The notes under the pieces were generated by a model that was not told the origin of the DNA, searched no databases, and saw only the letters and a list, made by a program, of their open reading frames with translations. Below are positions 41,301 to 51,134 of a DNA stretch of 64,000 nt, piece after piece. The stretch lies in NCBI RefSeq assembly GCF_036373705.1, contig NC_089852.1, positions 1,188,501 through 1,252,500 on the forward strand. The letters are read 5' to 3'. The position numbers and the translations under genes are program-made. Within the stretch, counting starts at the first letter, position 1. The number at the start of each line of letters is the position of its first letter. Source of the DNA: Amia ocellicauda. Taxonomy: Eukaryota; Chordata; Actinopteri; Amiiformes; Amiidae.

Positions 41301-44300
41301 AAACAAAAACCAGCAGGCTAGGTGGTCCTCCAGGACCAGGACTGAGAACCACTGCTCTTCAACACTTTACACAACAGCACAACCCAGCACACACACACAG
41401 CCCCGCCCCGTGCCTCACTTGGCCTTCAGCGTCTCCCCGTTGCCCTGCCAGCGCTCCTCCTCGTCCAGCTGCAGCTCCCGCAGCACTCGGCTGGGCTTGT
41501 AGGCAGCGTTGATGAGCAGCGTCAGGACCTGAGGGAGTGAGGGAGCGAGCGAGGCAGAGAGGGAGAGATGGAGAGAGAGGGGCCAGAGGAAGCAGGAGAG
41601 AAACGATTAGCTCCGGTCAGGTTAGGTCCAATCCAGTGAAGCAGGGCACTCAGTCCAGTCCGGTATAATTACAGTCCAGGCCAGTCCAGTCCAGTCCTCA
41701 CCTCCTTCAGCACCAGCACACAGTTGCCCGGCCCTACGCACTGCGGCAGCTCGGCGATGCGGCCCTTGTTCAGGTACGGCCCAGAGAAGCAGCGGTGGTT
41801 GAAGTAGATCTTGGGGCAGAAGTACTTCCCATTGCCCGGGCCTGGGGGGGGGAATGGGTTTCAGTGAATGATCTCAACTGTACATTGAAATCTCTTTGTG
41901 CATGTGGGGTGTGTGTGTGTGTGTGTGTGTGTATGTGTCTGTGTTGTGTAGTGTAGTGCTGCACTCACTGCTCTCTGGGTGGCTATTCTCTTGCTGCTTC
42001 AGGGCGTCAGGGGGAACACTCCTGGGAGGAGCTCGACTGCAGAGAGAGATGGGGAGACGGAGACAGAGGGACAGGGAGAGACATTGGATTGATAACTCAG
42101 ATGCACAACACTAAAATACAAACACAGGAAACTGATCAGTAACAATCAATAACTCACTGCTTCTCTGGCTGGACCACTGCCACCTTCCGCTGCTTCTGGA
42201 CTGCAGGGGACAGAGAGGGACAGAGAGATGGCTGTGACTGAGGCAGACCACACCAGACTGGTCAGTGCCGGTCAGAGGTCAGTGCTCTGGGGGTCAGCGG
42301 TCAGTGCCAGTCAGTGCTCTGGGGGTCAGCAGTCAGTGCCAGTCAGTGCTCTGGGGGGTCTGTGCCGGTCAACGGTCAGCGGTCACTCACCCCGGGGCTT
42401 GCTGGGGTGTCTCAGGGAGTAGCCATTGGTTTCACACCAACTGACCGGGAAGATGTCCATGGAGTCCACCTGGACAATGATCTCAGGGACCGGCTGCTTC
42501 ACCCCTGGACGCCCGCAGTGAGACAGGGAGACAAATGCAATTGTTACCGTATTATTAAACTAACTCATTAATGTGCGTCAGTGTGTGTGTGCGCACTTAG
42601 TTTCCTGGGTTCTGTACACACCAGGACTGAAAGAAAGAATGACACTTTGGGGGAGTCTAGTCAGTTTTGGGGGTGTCCCGAGCTCACCTTCCAGTTGCAG
42701 CCAGATGTGCTGACCTTTCACCTTGGTGACTGTGGCGACGTGGATGTGTTCTGGAGAGAGGGGGTTCACCGCCTCCAGCCTCATGGTCTCCTTAAAATCG
42801 TGCTCTGGCTGATCCTGTGGGTGGGTGGAGAGCGCAAGGAGGGGGAGAGAGGGAAAGAGGGAGGAAGCAGGGGAGAAACACAATTAGCAGAGATCTTGTC
42901 TGTGTCCTTCCGTCTGCCTGTCCAGGAGTCTATGTCCGTCTGCCCAGGCCTCTGTCTCACCGAGGGGAAGCAGTTCTGTGGCGCTGGCTCGGCTCCACAC
43001 TGCTTCAGGTAGTCGGCCCAATCGAAGTCTTGCCCAGGGAAGCCTGCAGAAAAGACACACACAGAGTCACACACAAACACACACACTACATCACAGTCAC
43101 ACGGACATTGTACACATGCAACACACTCATACTTCTATAGCGTGTGTGTGGACATACATTCCTATAGGTAAGGGGGAAACGTAGGGACAATGTGAGCGCT
43201 GAGACAGTCGCCCAAACTCCGAGTGTGCTTCCCTGCCCCGGGCCCCTACCCTCACCCAAACTCCGAGTGTGCTTCCCTGCCCCAGGCCCCTACAGCTGCC
43301 CAAACTCCGAGTGTGCTTCCCTGCCATGGGCCTCTGCGGGGACGGAGGGTCACACTGACCTGGCGGGGGGGTGAGGTGCACCCCGTTCTTCAGGCTCCAC
43401 TGCACTGGGAAGATTCCGGGGCTGCCGTGGTGACACAGGAAGGAGGGTCTGCTAACTGCCCCCCCGCCCGCCGCGACACGGAGGTCGTCCATCTGAACCA
43501 GGAAGTACTGCGGGCTGAACACCTGCACAGGAACAGGGAACCCCAACACACAGTATTAGAGGAGTACAGATGCGTCACTAGGGTGCATGTGTGCAGGTGT
43601 GCAGTGTTATGGGTGTGCAGTGTTACAGGTGTGCAGGTGTGCAGTGTTACGGGTGTGCAGTGTGCAAATGTGCAGTGTTTCGGGTGTGCAGTGTTTCGGG
43701 TGTGCAGTGTTACAGGTGTTACAGGTGTGCAGTGTTACGGGTGTGCAGGTGTACAGGTGTGTGGGTTTGCAGTGTTGCAGGTGTGCAGTGTTACGGGTGT
43801 GCGGGTGTGCAGTGTGCAGGTGTGTGGGTGTGCAGTGTTACAGGTGTGCAGGGTGCAAATGTGCAGTGTAACAGGTGTGCAGTGTTACGGGTGTGCAGGT
43901 GTGCAGTGTTGCAGGTGTGCAGCGTTATGGGTGTGCAGTGTTACAGGTGTGCAGGTGTGTAGTGTTACAGGTGTGCAGTGTTACGGGTGTGCAGTGTGCA
44001 AATGTGCAGTGTTGCAGGTGTGCAGCGTTATGGGTGTGCAGTGTTACAGGTGTACAGGTGTGTGGGTGTGCAGTGTTACAGGTGTGCAGGTGTGCAGTGT
44101 TGCAGGTGTGCAGTGTTACGGGTGTGCGGGTGTGCAGTGTTACAGGTGTGCAGGTGTGCAGTGTTACGGGTGTGTAGGTGTGCAGTGTTACGGGTGTGCA
44201 GTGTGCAAATGTGCAGTGTTACAGGTGTGCAGTGTTTCGGGTGTGCAGTGTTACAGGTGTGCAGGTGTGCAGCGTTATGGGTGTGCAGGTGTGCAGTGTT

Positions 44301-47300
44301 ACAGGTGTGCAGTGTTACGGGTGTGCAGGTGTGCAGTGTTACGGGTGTGCAGTGTTACGGGTGTGCAGTGTTACAGGTGTGCAGTGTTACGGGTGTGCAG
44401 TGTTACGGGTGTGCAGTGTGCAAATGTGCAGTGTTGCAGGTGTGCAGCGTTATGGGTGTGCAGTGTTACAGGTGTACAGGTGTGTGGGTGTGCAGTGTTA
44501 CGGGTGTGCAGGTGTGCAGTGTTACAGGTGTGCAGTGTTACAGGTGTGCAGTGTTACAGGTGTGCAGTGTTACAGGTGTGCAGTGTTACGGGTGTGCAGT
44601 GTTACGGGTGTGCAGTGTGCAAATGTGCAGTGTTGCAGGTGTGCAGCGTTATGGGTGTGCAGTGTTACAGGTGTACAGGTGTGTGGGTGTGCAGTGTTAC
44701 AGGTGTGCAGGTGTGCAGTGTTGCCGGTGTGCAGTGTTACAGGTGTGCAGGTGTGCAGTGTTACAGGTGTGCAGTGTTACGGGTGTGTAGGTGTGCAGTG
44801 TTACGGGTGTGCAGTGTTACGGGTGTGCAGTGTGCAAATGTGCAGTGTTACAGGTGTGCAGTGTTTCGGGTGTGCAGTGTTACAGGTGTGCAGGTGTGCA
44901 GCGTTATGGGTGTGCAGTGTTACAGGTGTACAGGTGTGTGGGTGTGCAGTGTTACAGGTGTGCAGGTGTGTGGGTGTGCAGTGTTGCAGGTGTGCAGTGT
45001 TATGGGTGTGCGGGTGTGCAGTGTGCAGGTGTGTGGGTGTGCAGTGTTACAGGTGTGCAGGTGTGTGGGTGTGCAGTGTTGCAGGTGTGCAGTGTTACGG
45101 GTGTGCGGGTGTGCAGTGTTACGGGTGTGCAGTGTGCAAATGTGCAGTGTTACAGGTGTGCAGTGTTACAGGTGTGCAGTGTTACGGGTGTGCAGGTGTG
45201 CAGTGTTACAGGTGTGCAGTGTTACGGGTGTGCAGGTGTGCAGTGTTACAGGTGTGCAGGTGTGGAGTGTTACAGGTGTGCAGTGTTACGGGTGTGCAGT
45301 GTTTCGGGTGTGCAGGTGTGCAGTGTTACAGGTGTGCAGGTGTGCAGTGTTACAGGTGTGCAGTGTTTCGGGTGTGCAGGTGTGCAGTGTTACAGGTGTG
45401 CAGGTGTGCAGTGTTACAGGTGTGCAGTGTTACAGGTGTGCAGTGTTTCGGGTGTGCAGTGTTACGGGTGTGCAGTGTTACGGGTGTGCAGTGTTACAGG
45501 TGTGCAGGTGTGTGGGTGTGCAGTGTTGCAGGTGTGCAGTGTTACGGGTGTGCGGGTGTGCAGTGTGCAGGTGTGTGGGTGTGCAGTGTTACGGGTGTGC
45601 AGTGTGAAAATGTGCAGTGTTACAGGTGTGCAGTGTTACAGGTGTGCAGTGTTTCGGGTGTGCAGTGTTTCGGGTGTGCAGGTGTGCAGTGTTACAGGTG
45701 TGCAGTGTTACGGGTGTGCAGTGTTTCGGGTGTGCAGGTGTGCAGTGTTACAGGTGTGCAGTGTTACTGGTGTGCAGTGTTACGGGTGTGCAGTGTTACG
45801 GGTGTGCAGTGTTACGGGTGTGCAGTGTTACGGGTGTGCAGTGTTACGGGTGTGCAGGTGTGCAGTGTTACAGGTGTGCAGTGTTACAGGTGTGCAGTGT
45901 TTCGGGTGTGCAGTGTTTCGGGTGTGCAGTGTTACAGGTGTGCAGTGTTACGGGTGTGCAGTGTTTCGGGTGTGCAGTGTTTCGGGTGTGCAGGTGTGCA
46001 GTGTTACAGGTGTGCAGTGTTACGGGTGTGCAGTGTTACGGGTGTGCAGGTGTGCAGTGTTACAGGTGTGCAGTGTTTCGGGTGTGCAGTGTTACGGGTG
46101 TGCAGTGTTACGGGTGTGCAGTGTTACGGGTGTGCAGTGTTACGGGTGTGCAGTGTTACAGGTGTGCAGTGTTACGGGTGTGCAGTGTTACAGGTGTGCA
46201 GTGTTACGGGTGTGCAGTGTTATAGGTGTCGTGTTGCAGGTGTGCAGTGTTGGGGTCTCACCTTGGTGACCGTTGCCGGGCTGATGGTGAAGGGGGCAGC
46301 GGGGTCCACAGCCTCCAGCTTCATCCCCTCTGAGAAGCAGTGTGGGGCGATCACAGGCTGGTCCTGCCCACACACAGACACACACACACACACACACAGA
46401 CAGGGAGAGCTCCGTCAGCATCAGCGCCCCCGCAGCCCTGCCCCTCGAGCCCTGGAGCCCCGGCTCTCGCTCATTAGCGCCACAGTGCATTCAACTCTTT
46501 AAATCGCCACAATGAGCGCAGTCACGGCGGCCCATTCATGTTCAGTGACCAGTTGTTTAGAGAGCCATCACTGTGTACAGGCCCCCTGTGTCTATTACAC
46601 TGAACACCACTGAACACACAGGCAGCATCACTCAACACACTGACACTGAACACACAAATAACCCATACTGAACACACTGACACGGCACACATACACACAC
46701 CCCACACTGAACACACACACCCCAGCACTGAACAGTCTCAGCCCATTCCCAGTGCAGTGGTTCTGACAGGGTCTGGTACCTTGAAGAGGTCCGGTGTGAC
46801 AGGCAGCTCTGGCGTGAGGGACGCGACGCTCTGCAGAACCTCGGCCCAGTCTGTCTCGCTGCGCTGCGCTCGGATCACTGCAACACACACACACACACAC
46901 ACTGTTACACACTGTCACAGACGCACTGTGGGCATGTGTGGCACATGCGTGTCCCTCCATGCCTCTGACCTGCAGGAGGCGTCAGGGTACAGCCGTTCTC
47001 CTGGGCCCAGCCAGGGGGGTGCAGCAGGGGGTGCAAGTAGAAGAGCCAGCGGCGGGGGGCCATCGAGGGGAGACCCTCTGTGCCAGCGTAGCACAGACGC
47101 AGCCGCCCCCCCACGGTTTCCTCCACCACCACCGGCCACACCTGGCCCGGCGCCTCGCTGTCCTGCAGCTCCAAACTCACACCCGGCGCCAGTAGGTCCA
47201 GAGGACTCTTACCCCTGTGAGGCTGAGGGAGAGAGGGAGAGACAGGGGTCAGAGAGAGAGACGGGGGGCAGAGTGACAGGGACTGAATGACAGTGAGAGA

Positions 47301-48239
47301 GCAGGGGGAGCGAGTGAAGTAAGGAGAGAAAGAAGGGAGACGTGGAAGGGGAGAGGGCGAGCGGGAGGTCAGAGGTCAGAGGTCGCTCACCCCCTCCAGC
47401 TGGTTGGCCGGGGCGCTGCTGGCCCCCAACAGTGACTGCGCCAGGAAGGCCGGCCAGTCCGAGTACTTCTCTCCGATCCCTGCAGGGGGAGACAGAGAGA
47501 CGCTCAGAACAGCACAGAGTGGAGATAATTATGAGTTACTACTTAATTAATCAGCATTAGTAAGTAAATCAGTGTCAATCAGTTTATCATTTAATCTGTT
47601 AATGAGGGACTCAATTAATCAGGCTTAATCAGTTTATGTTAATGAGTTGAGGTATTTAATGAGTTGATCAGGAATAATCTCTATTAACCAGTTAACTGCT
47701 TAATCTATTGAGTCAATTAATATGTTAATCAGCGTTATTTGGTTAACCAGGGTGAATTAATCAGCTTTATTTAGATAACAAGCATTAATGAGTATATCAG
47801 CGCTCAGCGGATGCCAGGCCTGTGCTCGGGCACCTTCGGGGGGCCGCAGGGTGCGCCCGTGCTGAGCGCTCCAGCCCAGGGGGTGCAGCTCCGCCGCCAT
47901 GATGTCGACCCAGAAGTCCGCGCGGCGGTTGTGGCCGTAGCCGTGGTAGCGCAGCAGAAGCAGCTGGCCGCAGGTGGTGACGATGGTGGCCACGCTGCAG
48001 GTCTCGGCACCGCCGCGGTCACACACCTCCAGCACCATGCCCGGGCTCAGGCCCGTCTGCAGGCTCAGGTCCACCTGGGGGGGTTATTTAGTGTTGGATC
48101 AGAGCAGCAACTGTGAGTGAGAGGGACAGAGAGAAACACACAGAGACAGAGACACACACACACACAAACACATACACACAGACAAACACACACACACACA
48201 GACACAGTGACACACACAGAGACAGAGACAGACACATAT

Positions 48240-48281
<42 letters not shown>

Positions 48282-48789
48282 ACACCCACACACACAGACA
48301 CCCACACTCACACACACACACACACACACAGAGATAGACACACACAGAGAGACAGAGACACACACAGAGACAGAGACAGAGACAGAAACACCCCCACACA
48401 CACACACACAGAGACACCCACACACACACACACACAGGGACAGGGTCTGGATGGTGTCCCATGTCTCAGCACTGTGTGTGCCTCAGGAACACGCACTCAC
48501 ATGTTTAAAGGCGTGGTGTGGCACGGCTGTCACCCCGTTCTCCTCCAGGTACTCATCCCAACTGAAGTCAGAGTCTTCCGGCCCAGAGCCCGTCTCTGTG
48601 GGGACAGGACAGGGGGATAGGGGGACATGGCGACAGGGAGGGGATGGAGAAGAGAGAAATTCTTTTTACAGAGATTTATGAAGGAACGAATTAGTAGTAT
48701 GACATGATAGCAGTCTAACACACTAGTGGGGTGTGGTGTCCCTGTCCCTGGCACCCTGTCTCACCTGGGACACGTGGCTCTCGGCTCAT
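37884..48789 (-). CDS. sfmbt1: Scm-like with four MBT domains protein 1 (SFMBT1), complete coding region
   Basis: Chromatin-binding transcriptional repressor of the Polycomb-related SFMBT family; it binds histone tails and works with LSD1/CoREST-type and other corepressor complexes. Twenty coding exons: 48789-48765, 48595-48501, 48074-47834, 47479-47391, 47222-46970, 46877-46780, 46363-46262, 43522-43360, 43043-42961, 42814-42688, 42504-42391, 42200-42158, 42036-41969, 41841-41702, 41528-41419, 41163-40988, 39157-38979, 38879-38673, 38342-38214, 38024-37884. Their lengths sum to 2,583 nt, giving 860 aa (human 866), and every junction is GT-AG and in frame. Order: four MBT repeats (about 12-455), SLED (503-640), basic patch (645-690), acidic-serine stretch (703-771), SAM (780-855). 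Weak donors: GTGCCC after exon 3, GTCAGT after exon 16. The start ATG has A at -3 (AACCATGAG). Identity rests on near line-by-line agreement with human SFMBT1 and on the STIMATE neighbour. Confidence 0.97.
38673..39157 (-). CDS. sfmbt1: SFMBT1 exons 17-18: basic patch and acidic serine-rich region
   Basis: Exon 17 (39157-38979) codes [17 protein letters not shown], including an AT-hook-like GRPPGG core, then [20 protein letters not shown], a strong nuclear localisation stretch, ending DNTPAGSPQ. Exon 18 (38879-38673) is acidic and serine-rich ([17 protein letters not shown]) and ends [13 protein letters not shown], as in human. This region is the least conserved part outside the N-terminus. 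Confidence 0.93.
39618..40166 (+). mobile_element. CR1/Rex1-like LINE 3' end in SFMBT1 intron 16
   Basis: Pieces read [10 protein letters not shown] (catalytic F/YxDD), then after a deletion [20 protein letters not shown] and [20 protein letters not shown]. The 3' UTR ends GAATGGCCTCCTCTCGATTG and TTTCTCATGTTCTTA. Just upstream (39304-39330) a CTAGGGCTGTCTTCGA motif resembles a hAT terminus without a visible partner. Confidence 0.85.
40988..41841 (-). CDS. sfmbt1: SFMBT1 exons 14-16: SLED domain
   Basis: The Scm-like embedded domain (formerly DUF3588) of SFMBT/Scm proteins binds DNA in related proteins. It starts [20 protein letters not shown], continues [19 protein letters not shown] and [19 protein letters not shown], and ends [20 protein letters not shown] and CSVLTKTRY. 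Cys pattern and length (about 140 residues) match the family. A small hAT-type MITE sits in the intron between exons 15 and 16. Confidence 0.95.
41233..41354. mobile_element. hAT-type MITE, 122 bp, in SFMBT1 intron 15
   Basis: Termini CAGCGGTTCTCAAACCTG and, reversed, CAGTGGTTCTCAGTCCTG. The two halves are inverted copies (GTCCTGGAGGAGCTCC against GTCCTGGAGGACCACC), meeting around 41290. The 8 bases outside (CTCTATAA and CTCTTCAA) agree at 6 positions, the remains of a hAT target duplication. It is a common fish element type and has no coding capacity. Confidence 0.85.
42245..42365. repeat. Short minisatellite GGTCAGTGCTCTGGGGGTCA in SFMBT1 intron 11
   Basis: About three and a half units of roughly 34 bp built on GGTCAGTGCCAGTCAGTGCT and CTGGGGGTCAGCGGTCAGTG. 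Intronic. Confidence 0.8.
42391..42814 (-). CDS. sfmbt1: SFMBT1 exons 10-11: fourth MBT repeat
   Basis: [20 protein letters not shown] opens the repeat, IWLQLE follows, and [18 protein letters not shown] closes it. Human has MDIFPLGWCETNGHPL, so the G of the usual GWC is S here, a small departure from the MBT signature. Confidence 0.95.
42961..46363 (-). CDS. sfmbt1: SFMBT1 exons 7-9: third MBT repeat, split by a minisatellite intron
   Basis: Exon 7 (46363-46262) codes [20 protein letters not shown]. Exon 8 (43522-43360) codes [11 protein letters not shown] and [20 protein letters not shown]. Exon 9 (43043-42961) codes [20 protein letters not shown], identical to human over [14 protein letters not shown]. 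The 2.7-kb intron between exons 7 and 8 is almost wholly tandem repeat. MBT repeats bind methylated lysines in an aromatic pocket; the FPVQW segment belongs to that fold. Confidence 0.95.
43213..43335. repeat. Three-unit tandem repeat of about 43 bp in SFMBT1 intron 8
   Basis: CCCAAACTCCGAGTGTGCTT followed by CCCTGCCCCGGGCCCCTAC recurs at about 43212, 43256 and 43299. It lies just beyond the exon 8 donor. Confidence 0.85.
43590..46245. repeat. 16-bp minisatellite GTGTTACGGGTGTGCA, about 2.65 kb, in SFMBT1 intron 7
   Basis: Nearly uninterrupted tandem units of 16 bp with an A/G alternation (TTACAGG or TTACGGG), TTTCGGG and TTGCAGG variants, and an 8-bp half unit GGTGTGCA inserted often. A marker variant TGTGCAAATGTGCA recurs roughly ten times, spaced a few hundred bases apart, suggesting a higher-order pattern. 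On the plus strand there are no stops in any frame, so very long cysteine-rich frames ([13 protein letters not shown]) arise by chance. No start context, domain or splice sign supports a protein. Confidence 0.95.
46780..47222 (-). CDS. sfmbt1: SFMBT1 exons 5-6: second MBT repeat and linker
   Basis: Exon 5 (47222-46970) codes [49 protein letters not shown] and TLTPPA; exon 6 (46877-46780) codes [11 protein letters not shown] and ends VTPDLFK. Human counterparts are NPLDLIAPGSRLECQ, WLYYLDPFLHHVGWAAQQG and YLFK. Confidence 0.95.
47391..48595 (-). CDS. sfmbt1: SFMBT1 exons 2-4: N-terminus and first MBT repeat
   Basis: Exon 2 (48595-48501): [20 protein letters not shown]. Exon 3 (48074-47834): [18 protein letters not shown] and [19 protein letters not shown], the MBT core. 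Exon 4 (47479-47391): [19 protein letters not shown]. Human has [20 protein letters not shown], then FWCDI. The donor of exon 3 is GTGCCC, weaker than the others. Confidence 0.95.
47500..47820. other. SFMBT1 intron 3, TTAATCAG-rich
   Basis: Loose repetition of TTAATCAG, TTAATGAG and AATCAGTTTA words, possibly a decayed tandem repeat. No coding content. Confidence 0.5.
48120..48445. repeat. CA/CAGA-rich microsatellite in SFMBT1 intron 2
   Basis: Long runs of CACACA with GAGACAGAGACA and GACACCCACACA units. All long frames across it are repeat artefacts. Confidence 0.9.
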
Positions 48790-48888
48790 GGTTTCTGCTC
48801 TCCTCTCTCTCCAGCCAGAGCTGCTGCACATGCACGGGCCAGACCTCCTCCCCTGCTGTCAGCTGCTCCCACAGCTGTTCTAGCAAAC
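48765..48888 (-). CDS. sfmbt1: SFMBT1 first coding exon with part of the 5' UTR
   Basis: CTGTGCAG acceptor at 48889-48891 and GTGAGAC donor. The ATG at 48789-48787 (context AACCATGAG) gives MSREPRVPE into exon 2. The 99 bases before it are 5' UTR. They are open upstream in the same exon, but in another frame. Because there is an acceptor, at least one noncoding exon lies further upstream. A (GA)n run follows the acceptor at 48903-48950. Confidence 0.8.
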
Positions 48889-48898
48889 CTGCACAGGA

Positions 48899-48940
<42 letters not shown>

Positions 48941-49179
48941 GAGAGAGAGGAGGACTGAATAAATAATGGGGTTAAACACAGGGGTCAGACAGACAGACAG
49001 CAGGAAGCTCAGCTAAATGACAGATAGACAGAGAGTAACAAACAGAGAGACTAGGGAGAGAGACCAACCCCCAACACACACACACACACACAATGACCCC
49101 TCTCACACACGCACACACGTCCCCTTTCCCAGAACAGCACAGCACCAGTGAAGCGCCGCCCCTAACTGCCACTTTCGGG

Positions 49180-49300
49180 TTCGCCAGGTCTGTTTGCTGT
49201 CGGATAAGATATGCGCCGGACACCTCCGCGTCTGATCGGCGCCTGCGCACTGTGGGAGAGCTGCATGAGGTTGACGTCACTACCGTGGCCGAAATCGTCA
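49180..49300 (-). promoter_or_regulatory. sfmbt1: Probable SFMBT1 promoter region with palindromic CRE
   Basis: A short CpG-containing block (GCGCCGGACACCTCCGCGTC, then CGGCGCCTGCGCACTG) with an NRF1-like GCGCCTGCGCA. The full cAMP-response palindrome TGACGTCA lies at 49272-49279. It lies 400-500 bases upstream of the first coding exon. The noncoding exon and start site are not resolved. Confidence 0.45.
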
Positions 49301-49857
49301 TAACAAACCAAAACAAATACATTTGCATTATTCTGTTTTAACTTTTAATGCAAAGTTTATTTTCTAAACCGATATATAATTGGTTGACTTTCAATGTAAA
49401 AAAAAAAAAAAGAAAAAAAAGTTGTCAACCTTTTTTCTCTCATGTATTTAACGCTGATTTATGATGATTGTCTTAAGAAACTGAAATGAAGGCAAAACTC
49501 AGCACAGCGAGCTCCCTGTCCATCTGAAACCTGTCTCTACAGGCAGCACCGCCGGCCAGACACCCTAACCTCACACACACAACAAAAATATACCTCATAT
49601 ATTTGTCTCGAGTTTTGCTTTTCGTGTTAAAGCAGACCCAGCCAGACAACAACACGAGGAATTCCTATAAAGTTAATATGAGTCATTTTGCTGAAATGCA
49701 ATGAGAGGTTCTCACTCACAGGTTACCGTCATTGATGTAATGTTGCAAAGACAACTATGTAGACATAGCCGACATTAATACCAATGACAAATATGAAATA
49801 AAAACAGCTCCGGCAAACACACTTCGAATCTGTGCATCCATTGCTTTGGATGTCTGT
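49300..49857. other. Unannotated AT-rich sequence upstream of SFMBT1
   Basis: It contains a poly-A tract (49399-49419) and otherwise unique sequence. A GTGAGTGAG on the minus strand near 49715 could be a donor of a noncoding SFMBT1 exon, but nothing confirms it. Confidence 0.4.
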
Positions 49858-51055
49858 GTGTGTCTACAGTTAGTTATTGTCGTTATTGTTAATCTGTGTG
49901 TGTATTTAGCCATTATTGTCATTATTGTTAATCTGTGTGTGTATTTAGCTGTTATTGTTGTTATTGTTATTCTCTGTGTGTATATGGCCGTTATTGTTAA
50001 TCTGTACGTGTATTTACCTGTTATTGTCGTTACTGTTAATCTGTGTGTATTTAGTTGCCGTTATTGTTAATCTGTGTGTGTATTTAGCTGTTACTGTCGT
50101 TATTGTTATTCTGTGTATTTAGCCGTTATTGTCATTATTGTTAATCTGTGTGTGTATTTAGCTGTTACTGTCGTTATTGTTATTCTGTGTATTTAGCCGT
50201 TATTGTCGTTATTGTTAATCTGTGTGTGAAATTAGCTGTTACTGTCGTTATTGTTATTCTGTGTATTTAGCCGTTATTGTCGTTATTGTTAATCTGTGCA
50301 TGTCTATAGCTGTTATTGTCGTTATTGTTAATCTGTGTATTTAGCCATTATTGTCGTTATTGTTAATCTGTGTGTGTATTTAGCTGTTACTGTCGTTATT
50401 GTTAATCTGTGTATTTAGCCGTTATTGTTATTCTGTGTGTATTTAGTTGCCGTTATTGTTGTTATTGTTATTCTGTGCATGTATTTAGCCGTTATTGTCG
50501 TTATAGTTAATCTGTGTGTGAAATTAGCTGTTACTGTCGTTATTGTTAATCTGTGTATTTAGCCATTATTGTCATTATTGTTAATCTGTGCATGTCTATA
50601 GCTGTTATTGTCGTTATTGTTAATCTGTGTGTATTTAGCCATTATTGTCGTTATTGTTAATCTGTGTGTGTATTTAGCCGTTATTGTCGTTATTGTTATT
50701 CTGTCTGTATTTAGTTGCCGTTATTGTTGTTATTGTAATTCTTTGCATGTATATAGCCGTTATTGTTGTTATTGTTATTCTGTGTGTGTTTATCTATTAT
50801 TGTTGTTATTGGTAATCTCTGAGTATTTAGCTGTTATTGTGGTTATTAGTAATCTCTGTGTTTAGCACTTATTGTTGTTATTGGTAATGTGTGTGTGTAT
50901 TTTGTTGTTGTTATTGTTATTGTTATTCTGTGTTTGTTATTGTTATTGTTGATTGATACTATTGTTATTCTGTGTATATTGTTATTGTTGTGATTGTTAT
51001 TATTGTCATTCTGTGTATATTGTTATTGTTGTTATTGTTATTGGTGGACGCGGTC
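49858..51055. repeat. TTATTG-based tandem array, units of about 25-45 bp
   Basis: Irregular units such as GTCGTTATTGTTAATCTGTG followed by TGTATTTAGCCGTTATT. The left part is orderly and the right end degrades into simple TTATTG and TGTTAT runs. It passes within 80 bases into the large satellite. Confidence 0.92.
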
Positions 51056-51134
51056 ATCCTCACGCAGAACCGCGTGCTCATGTCGTGTGACGTCACTGAT
51101 CTTTACACACACAAGTGTCTCATTAACAACACCA

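Noticed and set aside
43223..46502. Several very long plus-strand frames (up to 794 codons), cysteine-rich
   Set aside because: They are translations of a 16-bp minisatellite lacking stops in all three frames; they lie inside an intron of the opposite-strand SFMBT1 gene and overlap its exons 7 and 8, with no domain or initiation context.
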